Below are positions 18,215 through 27,137 of a DNA stretch of 50,191 nt, in pieces (within the stretch, counting starts at the first letter, position 1; every line of letters starts with the position of its first letter). This DNA comes from CAZMZF01 sp964570765 (GTDB lineage Bacteria > Zixibacteria > MSB-5A5 > RBG-16-43-9): NCBI GenBank assembly GCA_964570765.1, contig CAZMZF010000018.1, positions 1 to 50,191 of the forward strand. The letters run 5' to 3'. A program made the translations under genes and the position numbers. The notes under the pieces were generated by a model that did not search any database, had not been told where the DNA came from, and saw only the letters and a program-made list of their open reading frames with translations.

Positions 18215-18340
18215 AAAAGGATAAGCTATGTCCAGGGAAGGGGCGAAAAAAAGTAAAAGGGCTTGTCCAGAAAGAATGGACTCAGTCGAGCTTAGCTGGA
18301 AGCTAAAGCTAAACTGCCGGAGAAAAAAATGGGGGGTTTC
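18215..18340 (+). ncRNA. conserved structured leader RNA, copy 2 (class unknown)
   Basis: This is the second copy of the leader at 5378-5503. The GTCCA/TGGAC hairpin (18265-18269 and 18277-18281) is kept. The following hairpin is kept with different closing bases: AGCTTAGCT (18289-18297) pairs with AGCTAAAGCT (18301-18310) with one bulged A. AAACTGCCGGAGA and the G run plus T are also conserved. Retention of pairing despite base changes supports a functional RNA. Confidence 0.5.
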
Positions 18341-18356
18341 TTTCAACTGTTTTCAA

Positions 18357-18416
18357 ATAATCTTTCTCTGTAATTTATCAGTAACAGTGAGTATTATTAA
18401 ACTTTTTACTCAATAA
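18357..18416 (+). pseudogene. tail remnant of an SLBB export gene
   Basis: The bases before the epimerase start read LSVTVSIIKLFTQ and stop. They parallel the last codons of the SLBB gene at 6313-6819 (LAVIASVIKLFTQ), and the final 23 bases before the stop are almost identical. The leader copy is thus joined directly to the end of a second SLBB gene, with everything between deleted. An open frame from 18228 through this tail has no coding character upstream and is not a gene. Confidence 0.6.
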
Positions 18417-18420
18417 AAAT

Positions 18421-19380
18421 ATGCGTTATTTTATTACCGGAGGAGCAGGTTTCATTGGAAGTCATCTGGTTGACAGATTAATCTTACAAGGAGATGTTAC
18501 GGTTTATGATAACCTCTCCTCAGGCAGAATTGAGTTTATCGCTCATCATTTTGGCAATCCGAATTTTGAATTTATACAAAAAGATCTGTTAGACCTGGAA
18601 GATTTAAAAGAGTCAATAAAAAATCACGATGTAATTTTTCATTTAGCCGCAAACCCTGATGCTCGTTTAGGAATTGAAGATACCAGCCTGGATTTGAATC
18701 AGGAAACAATCGCAACCTGTAATGTTTTGGAAGCGATGAGAGTAAATGGAATCAAAAAGATGGTCTTCTCCTCCTCCGGCACCATCTATGGAGAGACTCC
18801 AGTTATCCCTCTTCCAGAAAACTATGGTCCGGTTCTTCCCATCTCCCTCTATGGTGCAGGCAAAGTAGCCAGTGAGGCTTTGATTTCTGCATTCTGTCAT
18901 ACGTTTGATATGCAAAGCTGGATTTACAGATTTGCCAATATCGTGGGCCCAAGAGGTACTCACGGGGTGATCTTCGACTTCCTGCATAAATTAAAAAGAA
19001 ACTCTAACGAATTAGAGATACTGGGAGATGGAAACCAGAAGAAACCCTACCTCTCAGTAGAGGATTGTGTGGAGGGGATACTGTTCGGTTTTGAAAATTC
19101 AAACGAGAGGGTGAATTTCTTTAACCTGGGCTGTGAATCTACGACGGATGTGAGGACAATTGCCAGGATGGTTGTAAAAGAGATGGGGCTGGAAAATGTC
19201 AAATTCGAATACACCGGTGGTGATAGAGGCTGGCCTGGTGATGTTCCGCAGGTGAGATTTAATACAGAAAAGATGGAAAAATTAGGATGGAAACCCAGAT
19301 ACACATCCGACCAGGCAGTTGAGATGGCTATAAAATTCCTGGTGGAGGAGATCATAGGAGAGAAAGTATGCAGATGGTAA
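18421..19380 (+). CDS. NAD-dependent epimerase/dehydratase (GalE-like)
   Basis: A 319-residue short-chain dehydrogenase of the extended type. GGAGFIGSHL at the N-terminus binds NAD. SSSGTIYGE and the YGAGK (YxxxK) catalytic pair are present, with VEDCVEGI and a C-terminal substrate-binding part. It resembles UDP-glucose 4-epimerases. Its place directly before the GDP-heptose genes suggests action on that sugar or another nucleotide sugar of the polymer. It is the first gene of the second unit and its 3' end overlaps hddC by 13 bases. Confidence 0.88.
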   Translation: MRYFITGGAGFIGSHLVDRLILQGDVTVYDNLSSGRIEFIAHHFGNPNFEFIQKDLLDLEDLKESIKNHDVIFHLAANPDARLGIEDTSLDLNQETIATCNVLEAMRVNGIKKMVFSSSGTIYGETPVIPLPENYGPVLPISLYGAGKVASEALISAFCHTFDMQSWIYRFANIVGPRGTHGVIFDFLHKLKRNSNELEILGDGNQKKPYLSVEDCVEGILFGFENSNERVNFFNLGCESTTDVRTIARMVVKEMGLENVKFEYTGGDRGWPGDVPQVRFNTEKMEKLGWKPRYTSDQAVEMAIKFLVEEIIGEKVCRW

Positions 19381-20102
19381 TCTTAGCTGGAGGTTTAGCC
19401 ACAAGGCTTTATCCTTTAACTTCAAAAGTGCCTAAATCTATGCTTGAGATAAATAAACGTCCTTTTCTGGAATATCAGTTAGAGCTTTTAAAAGAGTATG
19501 AGATAAAAGATGTTCTCCTCTGCCTGGGGTATAAGGGGGAGTTGATTAAAAACTATTTTGGAGATGGAAAAAAATTTGGAGTGAACCTCTCTTACAGCTT
19601 TGATGGGGAGAAACTTTTAGGCACTGCCGGTGCCCTTAAAAAGGCTTATAAGCTTCTAAATGATAGTTTCCTACTGATGTATGGAGACTCCTATCTCCCT
19701 TATGACTATCAGAAAATAGAAGAAGCTTTTAAAAACTCTGAGAAACTCTCATTGATGGTGGTGTATAAAAATCAGAACCGGTTTGATAAAAGCAATATTC
19801 TGATTGCAGATGACCTGGTAAAAGTTTATGATAAAACTCTTAAAGGTGAGAACTTAGAATATATCGATGCCGGGCTTTCGATTCTCAAAAAAGAGGTCTT
19901 AAGCCTCGTGCCGGAGGATGAGCCTTTCGATTTACAGGAACTCTATAAAACCCTGATCTCCGAACAGGAGATGTTAGCCTATGAAGTTAAACAGAGGTTT
20001 TATCAGATAGGTTCTCCTGAAGGGTTAGAGGAATTTAAAAACTTAGTCGTCAAGACACAAATTCGTGTTGAAAAGGGGGCAAAAATTTATGATCGTTACT
20101 AG
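19368..20102 (+). CDS. hddC: D-glycero-alpha-D-manno-heptose 1-phosphate guanylyltransferase-like nucleotidyltransferase
   Basis: A 244-residue nucleotidyltransferase. VILAGGLATRLYPLTSKVPK is the sugar-phosphate nucleotidyltransferase signature, and LLMYGDSYLP and YIDAGLSIL follow the family pattern. On its own it could be any GlmU- or RfbA-type enzyme. The adjoining hddA, gmhA and gmhB genes point to the GDP-heptose pathway, where HddC transfers GMP to heptose 1-phosphate. The start overlaps the epimerase and the end overlaps the kinase gene, which indicates tight coupling. Confidence 0.82.
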   Translation: MQMVILAGGLATRLYPLTSKVPKSMLEINKRPFLEYQLELLKEYEIKDVLLCLGYKGELIKNYFGDGKKFGVNLSYSFDGEKLLGTAGALKKAYKLLNDSFLLMYGDSYLPYDYQKIEEAFKNSEKLSLMVVYKNQNRFDKSNILIADDLVKVYDKTLKGENLEYIDAGLSILKKEVLSLVPEDEPFDLQELYKTLISEQEMLAYEVKQRFYQIGSPEGLEEFKNLVVKTQIRVEKGAKIYDRY

Positions 20103-21072
20103 GACACCATTACGCATACCTTTAGGTGGAGGAGGAACAGACCTTCCTTCTTATTATACTCAATATGGTGGGTTTTTAATCAGCGCCACTATTGATAAAT
20201 ATATCTATATTACTCTAAACAAAAGATTTGAGAAAAGTATCCGGGTAAGCTATTCCTTAACTGAGATAGTTGATTCCGTAGAGGAGATCAAGCACCCAAT
20301 TGTTAGAGAAGCACTAAAACTTTTGAAGATCGACTCTGGTATCGAGATCACCTCTATAGCAGATGTCCCATCTAATACCGGCCTGGGAACCTCATCCGCC
20401 TTTACCGTAGGCCTTTTGAATGCACTTCATACCTACAAAAACGAAAAGGTTAATGCCAAAGATTTAGCTGAGGAAGCCTGTTATATCGAGATAGAGCTTT
20501 TAAAAGAGCCAATCGGAAAACAGGACCAGTACCTAGCAGCATTCGGAGGGATAATCTGTCTGGATATTGATAGATTGGGCACTGTCAGAGTGCTCCCGCT
20601 GAAACTATCCGAAGACATATTAGACCAATTAGAAAGTAATACTTTAATTTTCTACACGGGGATTAAAAGATCTGCCTCAGAGGTTTTAGGTTCTCAGAGT
20701 AAAGATGCCAGCCTGAATCAGGATAAGGTTATCCAGGGAATGCACAAGATTAAAAAAATAGGTTTGGAGATAAAGGAATGTTTTGAAAAAGAGGATTTAG
20801 AGAGATTCGGAAACCTGTTAGACCTGCACTGGCAATCCAAGAAAACCCTTTCGGATAAGATGACCCAGGAAAGAATAGACCAGTGGTATGAAATTGCCAA
20901 GAAGAATGGGGCTTTGGGAGGAAAACTTATGGGTGCAGGGGGTAGAGGATTCTTTATGTTTTACTGCAATAACGGTAAAAACGGATTACGAAAGACAATG
21001 GAACAGGAGAATCTAAAGGAGATGAGATTTAGATTAGAATTTGAAGGCTCAAAAGTTTTAATAAATATCTAA
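20089..21072 (+). CDS. hddA: D-glycero-alpha-D-manno-heptose 7-phosphate kinase (GHMP family)
   Basis: About 327 residues. The ATG at 20089 gives MIVTRTPLRIPLGGGGTDLP, the usual HddA beginning, with a GGGGG site upstream; an in-frame start at 20065 would add eight residues. The GHMP ATP-binding motif is PSNTGLGTSSAF and the C-terminal motif is GGKLMGAGGRGFFMF. It would phosphorylate heptose 7-phosphate at C1 to the alpha-1,7-bisphosphate, the branch that leads to GDP- and not ADP-heptose. It is flanked by hddC and gmhA. Confidence 0.88.
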   Translation: MIVTRTPLRIPLGGGGTDLPSYYTQYGGFLISATIDKYIYITLNKRFEKSIRVSYSLTEIVDSVEEIKHPIVREALKLLKIDSGIEITSIADVPSNTGLGTSSAFTVGLLNALHTYKNEKVNAKDLAEEACYIEIELLKEPIGKQDQYLAAFGGIICLDIDRLGTVRVLPLKLSEDILDQLESNTLIFYTGIKRSASEVLGSQSKDASLNQDKVIQGMHKIKKIGLEIKECFEKEDLERFGNLLDLHWQSKKTLSDKMTQERIDQWYEIAKKNGALGGKLMGAGGRGFFMFYCNNGKNGLRKTMEQENLKEMRFRLEFEGSKVLINI

Positions 21073-21084
21073 TAGGTGGAAATT

Positions 21085-21732
21085 ATGAATAAAACCTTGA
21101 CTCTTGCTTCTACTTTTGAGAAAAGGTCTTCTAACCAGTCCTTTATCGAATCCTATTTAGAGGATATGAAAGAGGTAGTTGATAAGCTCTCCGTGGATAA
21201 AATCGACAGGATAATCGAGCTTCTTTTTTCAGCCTGGGAAGAGGGGAGAACTATCTTCGTTATGGGCAACGGTGGCTCAGCTTCAACTGCCACTCATTTT
21301 GCCTGCGACTTATCAAAATGCACCATTGTAGATGGGAAGAAAAGGTTCAAAGTCATCTGTTTAAATGATAATATTCCTTTGATGAGCGCTCTAATAAATG
21401 ATAACGGTTTTGACAATCTTTTCTCTGAACAGCTTAAAAATCTAATACAGGAAAAAGATTTTTTGGTAACCTTTTCAGTTCACGGAGGGTCTGGCAAAGA
21501 TAAAGCGGGGTTATGGTCTCAGAATTTACTTAAAGCTATGCTCTTAGCTAAGGAAGAATATCAAGCTACCTTGATCGGATTCTCAGGGTTTGATGGGGGA
21601 GTGATGAGCAAGATCGCTGACCAGTGTCTGGTAATACCAGCTAACTCCACACCTCAGGTAGAATCTTTTCATTTAGCTATGGAGCATCTAATCACCAACT
21701 GTTTAAGAAAAAAAATAGAGGCATATGAATAG
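21085..21732 (+). CDS. gmhA: sedoheptulose 7-phosphate isomerase
   Basis: About 215 residues from the ATG at 21085, which has AGGTGG five bases before it; an in-frame GTG at 21076 lies inside that site and is less likely. It has the SIS-domain phosphosugar-binding motif VMGNGGSASTATHFACDL and a second segment LVTFSVHGGSGKD. It converts sedoheptulose 7-phosphate to D-glycero-D-manno-heptose 7-phosphate, the first step of heptose synthesis. It overlaps gmhB by 8 bases. Confidence 0.9.
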   Translation: MNKTLTLASTFEKRSSNQSFIESYLEDMKEVVDKLSVDKIDRIIELLFSAWEEGRTIFVMGNGGSASTATHFACDLSKCTIVDGKKRFKVICLNDNIPLMSALINDNGFDNLFSEQLKNLIQEKDFLVTFSVHGGSGKDKAGLWSQNLLKAMLLAKEEYQATLIGFSGFDGGVMSKIADQCLVIPANSTPQVESFHLAMEHLITNCLRKKIEAYE

Positions 21733-22336
21733 GGCAATCTTTTTAGATAGGGACGGAGTTATTAACCAGATAGTCTATCATCCGGATATTGGGGTTTTAG
21801 ACACCCCTTTTCATCCTTCTCAATTTAAGCTTTTGCCCGGAGTTGAAAAAGCTTTAAGAAGGATAAATAGACTCGGTTTCAGAACTATAATAGTATCCAA
21901 CCAGCCGGGTGTTGCCAAAAAGCATATGAGCTTGAAAAACTTTTATAAGATAGATTTAAAGATGAGAAAAGAGTTAGCTAAAAAGAAAGTGTTTTTGGAT
22001 GCAGTTTATTATTGTCTGCATCATCCTCAGGGGGGTGATAAAAGATTTAAAAAGATTTGTGCTTGTAGAAAGCCAAAACCTGGATTGATTCTCAAGGCTT
22101 CAAGAGAACAAAAGGTAGATCCTGAACGCTCCTATATGATAGGAGATAGCCTTATCGATATCCAGGCAGGTGAAAAAGCTGGCTGTACAACTTTTCTTTT
22201 AGGTAATCACAAATGTGACCTGTGTAAATTTATGGAAGAAAAAAATGCTAAGCCAGATTTCATCGTTAAAGACCTTTATCAAGCAATTAATTTCATAGAA
22301 AAAATTGAAGGGGGAAAAAATGGAACTTTACATTGA
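21725..22336 (+). CDS. gmhB: D-glycero-D-manno-heptose 1,7-bisphosphate 7-phosphatase
   Basis: A 203-residue HAD-superfamily phosphatase with the catalytic DRDGVIN near the N-terminus, SNQPGVAK as the second motif and MIGDSLIDIQAG as the last. The CLHHP and CACRKPKPG segments supply the cysteines and histidine of the zinc loop found in GmhB and histidinol phosphatases. It removes the 7-phosphate between the kinase and guanylyltransferase steps. It overlaps gmhA upstream and the transaldolase gene downstream. Confidence 0.9.
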   Translation: MNRAIFLDRDGVINQIVYHPDIGVLDTPFHPSQFKLLPGVEKALRRINRLGFRTIIVSNQPGVAKKHMSLKNFYKIDLKMRKELAKKKVFLDAVYYCLHHPQGGDKRFKKICACRKPKPGLILKASREQKVDPERSYMIGDSLIDIQAGEKAGCTTFLLGNHKCDLCKFMEEKNAKPDFIVKDLYQAINFIEKIEGGKNGTLH

Positions 22337-23042
22337 TACCGCTAATATCCAGGAGATCAAAGAGGCGCTAAGCTGGGGTTGTATCTCTGGAGCAACCACT
22401 AATCCCAAGATTATGTCCAATGAAAAAGGAGGGTATAGCTTCAAACAGAAGATCCTGGAGATTGTGGAGTTAGTTAAAAACCCGGTAAGCGTGGAAGTAA
22501 CTGAAGAGGATTTTCAAGGTATGGTAGATGAGGCAAAAATCTATGCCTCCTGGGATGAGAAAATCATCATCAAAATACCGATGGGGATTGAAGGTTTAAA
22601 AGCTGTAACTCAGCTGGAAAGATTTGAAGGGGTTAAGACAAACGTGACTGCGATTATGGCTACTAATCAGGCTATCTTAGCCGCTTTATCCGGAGCATCT
22701 TACGCCAGCATCTTCTATGGAAGGGTCTCAGATATGGGATATGACCCGATACAGGTAATAAAAGAGACTTCTCTTTTATATAAAGAATTAAATATCCACA
22801 CCAGATTGATTGTGGGAAGTATCCGCTCTATGTTAGATGTTAACAAAGCCTTTTTAGCTGGAGCAGATATAGTTACGGTCCCCTTCCCTATCTTAAAAAA
22901 GATGACTCAAAACCCGAAGACTGAGGAGACTGTAAAAGAGTTCAACGCAATCTGGAAAGAGATGAAAGAAAAGGGGTTAATTAAATTAGATGAGGAAATC
23001 CCCTCCAGAACCTTAACCTTTACCCTGGCAAAAGAGACATGA
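22320..23042 (+). CDS. transaldolase / fructose-6-phosphate aldolase-like protein
   Basis: About 240 residues from ATG 22320, preceded by GAAGGGGG; an in-frame TTG at 22305 is less likely. The N-terminus MELYIDTANIQEI, the GATTNPKIM motif and the lysine in IIIKIPMG, which forms the Schiff base, mark a small (FSA/TalC-type) transaldolase. A transaldolase makes sedoheptulose 7-phosphate, the substrate of GmhA encoded two genes upstream. It therefore probably supplies the heptose pathway locally. The last bases overlap the next start (ATGA). Confidence 0.88.
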   Translation: MELYIDTANIQEIKEALSWGCISGATTNPKIMSNEKGGYSFKQKILEIVELVKNPVSVEVTEEDFQGMVDEAKIYASWDEKIIIKIPMGIEGLKAVTQLERFEGVKTNVTAIMATNQAILAALSGASYASIFYGRVSDMGYDPIQVIKETSLLYKELNIHTRLIVGSIRSMLDVNKAFLAGADIVTVPFPILKKMTQNPKTEETVKEFNAIWKEMKEKGLIKLDEEIPSRTLTFTLAKET

Positions 23043-24139
23043 AAATAGCTTTTATCGGGCAGAAAGGGATACCTGCTACCTATGGAGGGATAGAGGATTT
23101 TACTGAAAAGATAGCTTTAAGGCTCTCGAAAAAAGGGCACCAGGTAACAGTTTATTGCAGATCCTATTACACTCAAATTGAAGGAGAGTATAAAGGGGTG
23201 GCCTTAAAGAAGATAAGAAGCATCAAGACCAAACACTTAGATGCTATCTCTCATACCCTTTTCTCAAGCCTGGATACTCTTCTTGAAAACTATGACCTGA
23301 TAAATTATCAGGGGATAGGACCTTCCTCTTTATCTTTCCTTCCAAGGTTAAAAAGAAAAGCCAAGGTGGTGGTAACCATACATAGCCTGGACTGGAAAAG
23401 AAAAAAATGGGGTCCTTTAGCTAAAACCCTTTTAAGGGTAGCCGAGTATCCCTCTGTCTTTTTCCCGCACAGGGTAGCCACAGTCTCTCAGGAGTTAAAA
23501 AACTACTTAGAGAAAAGATACAGAAGGGAGATTTTTAAATTTACTCCCGGGATCGACCCTCCGAATTATAGAGAGCCACAAAGGATCAAAAGGTTTGGGC
23601 TGGAAAAGGAGAAATTCATTTTATTTTTGGGAAGATTGGTTCCGGAAAAAGGATGTCAGTATCTTTTAGAGGCTTTTAAAGATTTAGACACAGATTACAA
23701 ACTCTTCGTAGCTGGGAACGGATTTTTCTCAGAGGATTATCTAAAAAAACTTCATCAGTATAAAAGTGAGCGAATCATTTTCGGCGGTTTTGTAGAAAAA
23801 GAGGTTTTAGAGGAGCTTTTCTCCAATGCTTACCTGTATCTCCTTCCTTCAGAAATCGAAGGGGTTCCTCAGTCTTTACTTCAGGCTTTAAGCTACGGCA
23901 GATGCGTCCTGGCAAGTGATATTCCGGAGAACAAGGAGGCTATGGGTAAATGGGGTTTCTATTTCAGAAACAGAGATGTGAAAGATTTAAAAGATAATTT
24001 ATCCTCTCTTTTAAACAATAAAGAGTTGGTTCTCAATGGAGGAAATCAGAGGAGCAGTTACGTCAAATCAAAATTCTCCTGGGACAGAACCGCAGAGGAC
24101 TTAGAAAAACTTTTTATTCAGTGTCTGGGAAAAAAATGA
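23039..24139 (+). CDS. glycosyltransferase, GT4 with DUF1972-type N-terminus
   Basis: A 366-residue GT-B glycosyltransferase. The start IAFIGQKGIPATYGGIEDF is typical of the rhamnosyltransferase-like subgroup with a DUF1972 N-terminal domain. FILFLGRLVPEKGCQYLLEA and SEIEGVPQSLLQALSYGRCV mark the donor-binding half. It may add the heptose made by the preceding genes, but this is inferred from position only. Confidence 0.85.
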   Translation: MKIAFIGQKGIPATYGGIEDFTEKIALRLSKKGHQVTVYCRSYYTQIEGEYKGVALKKIRSIKTKHLDAISHTLFSSLDTLLENYDLINYQGIGPSSLSFLPRLKRKAKVVVTIHSLDWKRKKWGPLAKTLLRVAEYPSVFFPHRVATVSQELKNYLEKRYRREIFKFTPGIDPPNYREPQRIKRFGLEKEKFILFLGRLVPEKGCQYLLEAFKDLDTDYKLFVAGNGFFSEDYLKKLHQYKSERIIFGGFVEKEVLEELFSNAYLYLLPSEIEGVPQSLLQALSYGRCVLASDIPENKEAMGKWGFYFRNRDVKDLKDNLSSLLNNKELVLNGGNQRSSYVKSKFSWDRTAEDLEKLFIQCLGKK

Positions 24140-24140
24140 G

Positions 24141-25691
24141 ATGAGAAAAAGATTAATTTTTCTATACTTAATACTATCAACCATCTTCTATCTGCCAGCA
24201 ATTGCCGGCCAGATGGAAACTGTGCCGGTCGGAGATAAAAGCTATTCCTGGATATATGAGTTTGTTGAAAAGCTTTATCTAAGGGGTTATTTGAAAGAGC
24301 TTCGTTTAGGGACCAAGCCTTATTACCGGGGTGAGGTTGCTTTATCACTTCTCAACTTAAAAGCAAAAATAGAGAATGATAAGCTTGAACTAAACCCTTT
24401 TGAAAAATACATTTTTTCTGAATTGGAAAACGAGTTTGAGCCGGAGATGAAAAGCTTAGGGGATAAAAACAGATTAAAATGGGGGCTAGATTTTCTGGAG
24501 AACAGTAATCTTACTTCCAACAGAAAATCTATCTTCTATGAATCTTTTCTACCCTACCTTCAGGCAGATATAGGAGATAAATTCTCCTTAATCTGTCGCT
24601 ACAGTATTGATGAGAGTTTAGCTAAAGATTCCGCTTATACTGGAAAGGTCTGGAAGGGGTTTGCTGGAGATGCAGTTCAAGCCTACCTTTCTTTTAAACT
24701 TCCCTATTTCAACCTATTCTTAGGTAGAGAAAACCTATCCTGGGGCCAGAGCCATCTTTTCCCTCTAATCCTATCTTCTTCTTCACCCCCTATGGATATG
24801 CTGAAACTCGAAGGAGGATGGGGGTTTCTTAAGGTAACCTCCTTTTTTGCTCAACTCGACCCCGTGGAAATTACAGATAGCACCGGTATAAGTAAGTTCA
24901 GGAGATACCTATCCGCTCATAGATTCAGTTTTAATGTAAAAGAACTACTGCAAGTCGGTTTTTCTGAGACGGTTATCTATGGAGGTAAAAATAGACAATT
25001 TGAACTCTATTATCTTAATCCCTTATTATGGTTTCATGGGGCACAATTGAATGAAGGCGAAGATGACAATACCTTCATAGGATTTGATTTCAATTTCACT
25101 CCTTCAAGAAAACTCCTATTTTATGGTGAATTCTTAATAGATGATTTTCAGATAGAGAAAAAAATCGCCTCAGATAAAGAGCCAAATGAACTGGGATATT
25201 CCATTGGTTTTAAAGCAGGCGACCTTTTAGGCTTTAAGGGATCTGAGTTTAACCTGGAATATATGAGGGTAAATAACTGGACCTATAACCAGAAATATCC
25301 CTGGAACAGATATCTCTTCAAAAATAAGACTATAGGAAACCCATTAGGTCCAGATGTTGATGAGTTCTTCATCTCCTTCGGAGGTTATCTCGGAAAAGGG
25401 GTAGAAGCTAAACTCTCCTATGAGCTAACCCATAAAGGAGAGGGAAAGATAACCTCCTTATGGAATGAGCCCTGGCTTTATGTAGAAGATTACCAGGAAA
25501 AATTCCCCAGCGGGATTGTGGAGAGGACTGATAATTTTCAATTATCACTTAATTACCATTATAAAAATTTGTTTAGAGTAACTCTTTCCGGAGATTTTAT
25601 CAAAATTTCAAATGCAAAAAATATTTCTGGCTCAGATGAAAAACAAACCAGATTTTCACTTTTAATCCATTATCATTTTGTGAAAAGATAG
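24141..25691 (+). CDS. capsule assembly Wzi-family outer-membrane protein
   Basis: A 516-residue protein with a signal peptide (MRKRLIFLYLILS..., cleavage near IAGQ). A helical start with YLRGYLKELRLGTKPYYRG is followed by many alternating aromatic and polar beta strands ending in a terminal strand (TRFSLLIHYHFVKR), as in a beta-barrel. The pattern and length fit the Wzi family, which helps attach or organise surface polysaccharide. The start codon follows the previous stop by one base. This supports an outer membrane and a surface-linked polymer. Confidence 0.82.
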   Translation: MRKRLIFLYLILSTIFYLPAIAGQMETVPVGDKSYSWIYEFVEKLYLRGYLKELRLGTKPYYRGEVALSLLNLKAKIENDKLELNPFEKYIFSELENEFEPEMKSLGDKNRLKWGLDFLENSNLTSNRKSIFYESFLPYLQADIGDKFSLICRYSIDESLAKDSAYTGKVWKGFAGDAVQAYLSFKLPYFNLFLGRENLSWGQSHLFPLILSSSSPPMDMLKLEGGWGFLKVTSFFAQLDPVEITDSTGISKFRRYLSAHRFSFNVKELLQVGFSETVIYGGKNRQFELYYLNPLLWFHGAQLNEGEDDNTFIGFDFNFTPSRKLLFYGEFLIDDFQIEKKIASDKEPNELGYSIGFKAGDLLGFKGSEFNLEYMRVNNWTYNQKYPWNRYLFKNKTIGNPLGPDVDEFFISFGGYLGKGVEAKLSYELTHKGEGKITSLWNEPWLYVEDYQEKFPSGIVERTDNFQLSLNYHYKNLFRVTLSGDFIKISNAKNISGSDEKQTRFSLLIHYHFVKR

Positions 25692-25699
25692 GGGGGAAT

Positions 25700-27097
25700 A
25701 TGATAAGGGAAAATGAACTCTTTTATAAAAGATTGCATTTCTTGATAGACCTTTTTCTCACCACCATAGCTTTATACCTGTCCTTATATCTGGGCAGTCA
25801 AGACCAATATCTGGAAAATATCTTCATTCAGAAACTCTTGCTTTTTATCCTTCCGGTCTGGAGTTTCTTCTTCTTAACTGAGAAAACCGCTTATAAATAT
25901 CGCCAGACCAGTTTAGTCCAGATATTTAAAAACCTTCTTTCTCCATATTTGAAAAGCTTTACCCTCTTTATCCTGCTTCTTTATATCTCAAATTCTCTAA
26001 ACCAGAATTTTAAAATAGTAGCTTTATTCTTTGGGTTCAATCTTTTATGCTTGTCTTCTATAAGAGGAGGATTAAAGCTTTTCTTAAAGATAAGAAATTC
26101 CAATGGAAATCATCTAAAGTATATCTTACTAATTGGAACCGGTAGCCTGGCCCGGGACTTTATTCAGAAAGTGAAAGAGAATAAGGACTGGAGAGTCAAA
26201 ATCATAGGTCTTTTAGACTGGGAGGAGTCTAAAAAGGGAAAATTAATTTCCGGGATAAAGGTGATTGGTAGTTTGGCAGACCTGCCTCAGATTATAAAAA
26301 ACTCTCATTTAGATTATATAGTCTATGCAGTTCCCAAAAGGTTTTTGAGTTTAATTGAGGAAAGCCTTAAAATCTGCGAGAAGATGGGTGTTTCAACCTG
26401 TATCTCAGCAGATTATTTCCCTGAAAGTTCTACTAACCAGAAGCTCTTTACCCTTGAGGATAAACCATTTATTCTGAACAAACCAATTCTGAGAAAAGAT
26501 GAGATGATTTTAGCTAAAGAGCTTATAGACAAAGCCTTATCTTTCATCCTGATAATACTTCTCTCTCCCCTTTTCTTAATTACTGCTCTTTTGGTGAAGT
26601 TGAGCTCAAAAGGTCCTGTTCTTTTCAAACAACAAAGGGTAGGGTTAAATGGCAGAAAGTTTACTCTGTATAAATTCAGGACGATGGTAGAGAATGCTGA
26701 ACAGCTTCAAAAAACTCTTTTAGATAAAAATGAGATGGATGGACCAGTTTTCAAAATAAAAGAAGACCCCAGGATTACCAAACTGGGCAAAATTTTAAGA
26801 AGAACCAGCCTGGATGAATTACCACAGCTTTTTAATGTACTTTTAGGCGATATGTCTTTAGTTGGTCCCAGGCCACCACTGCCAGAGGAGGTAAGCCAGT
26901 ATGATCTGTGTCATAGAAAAAGACTTTGTGTAAAGCCTGGTTTAACCTGTCTCTGGCAGGTAAATGGCAGAAACAAAATTAACTTTGAGAAATGGATGAA
27001 GCTGGACTTAGAATATATTGACAACTGGTCTTTGCTTCTTGATTTCAAGATTTTACTCAAGACCATCCCGGCAGTTCTTTTCGGGAGTGGGGTATAA
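25700..27097 (+). CDS. polyprenyl glycosylphosphotransferase (priming enzyme, WbaP/WcaJ-like)
   Basis: A 465-residue membrane enzyme that transfers a sugar 1-phosphate to undecaprenyl phosphate, starting repeat-unit assembly. It has four N-terminal helices and a CoA-binding-like middle domain (ILLIGTGSLARDF). A further membrane segment (about 278-295) precedes the catalytic domain, which has KGPVLFKQQRVGLNGRKF, YKFRTM, RRTSLDELPQLFNVL and VGPRPPLPEEV. A GGGGGG ribosome-binding site precedes the ATG. It is the last gene of the second unit. Confidence 0.92.
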   Translation: MIRENELFYKRLHFLIDLFLTTIALYLSLYLGSQDQYLENIFIQKLLLFILPVWSFFFLTEKTAYKYRQTSLVQIFKNLLSPYLKSFTLFILLLYISNSLNQNFKIVALFFGFNLLCLSSIRGGLKLFLKIRNSNGNHLKYILLIGTGSLARDFIQKVKENKDWRVKIIGLLDWEESKKGKLISGIKVIGSLADLPQIIKNSHLDYIVYAVPKRFLSLIEESLKICEKMGVSTCISADYFPESSTNQKLFTLEDKPFILNKPILRKDEMILAKELIDKALSFILIILLSPLFLITALLVKLSSKGPVLFKQQRVGLNGRKFTLYKFRTMVENAEQLQKTLLDKNEMDGPVFKIKEDPRITKLGKILRRTSLDELPQLFNVLLGDMSLVGPRPPLPEEVSQYDLCHRKRLCVKPGLTCLWQVNGRNKINFEKWMKLDLEYIDNWSLLLDFKILLKTIPAVLFGSGV

Positions 27098-27137
27098 AAT
27101 ACAAATAAAGCATTGTGAAAATCGTTTTGGAGAAATT

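Noticed and set aside
18228..18416. Open frame of 62 codons before the epimerase
   Set aside because: It runs through the structured leader copy and then into the SLBB tail remnant; the leader part has no coding character and the equivalent first copy has no matching frame.
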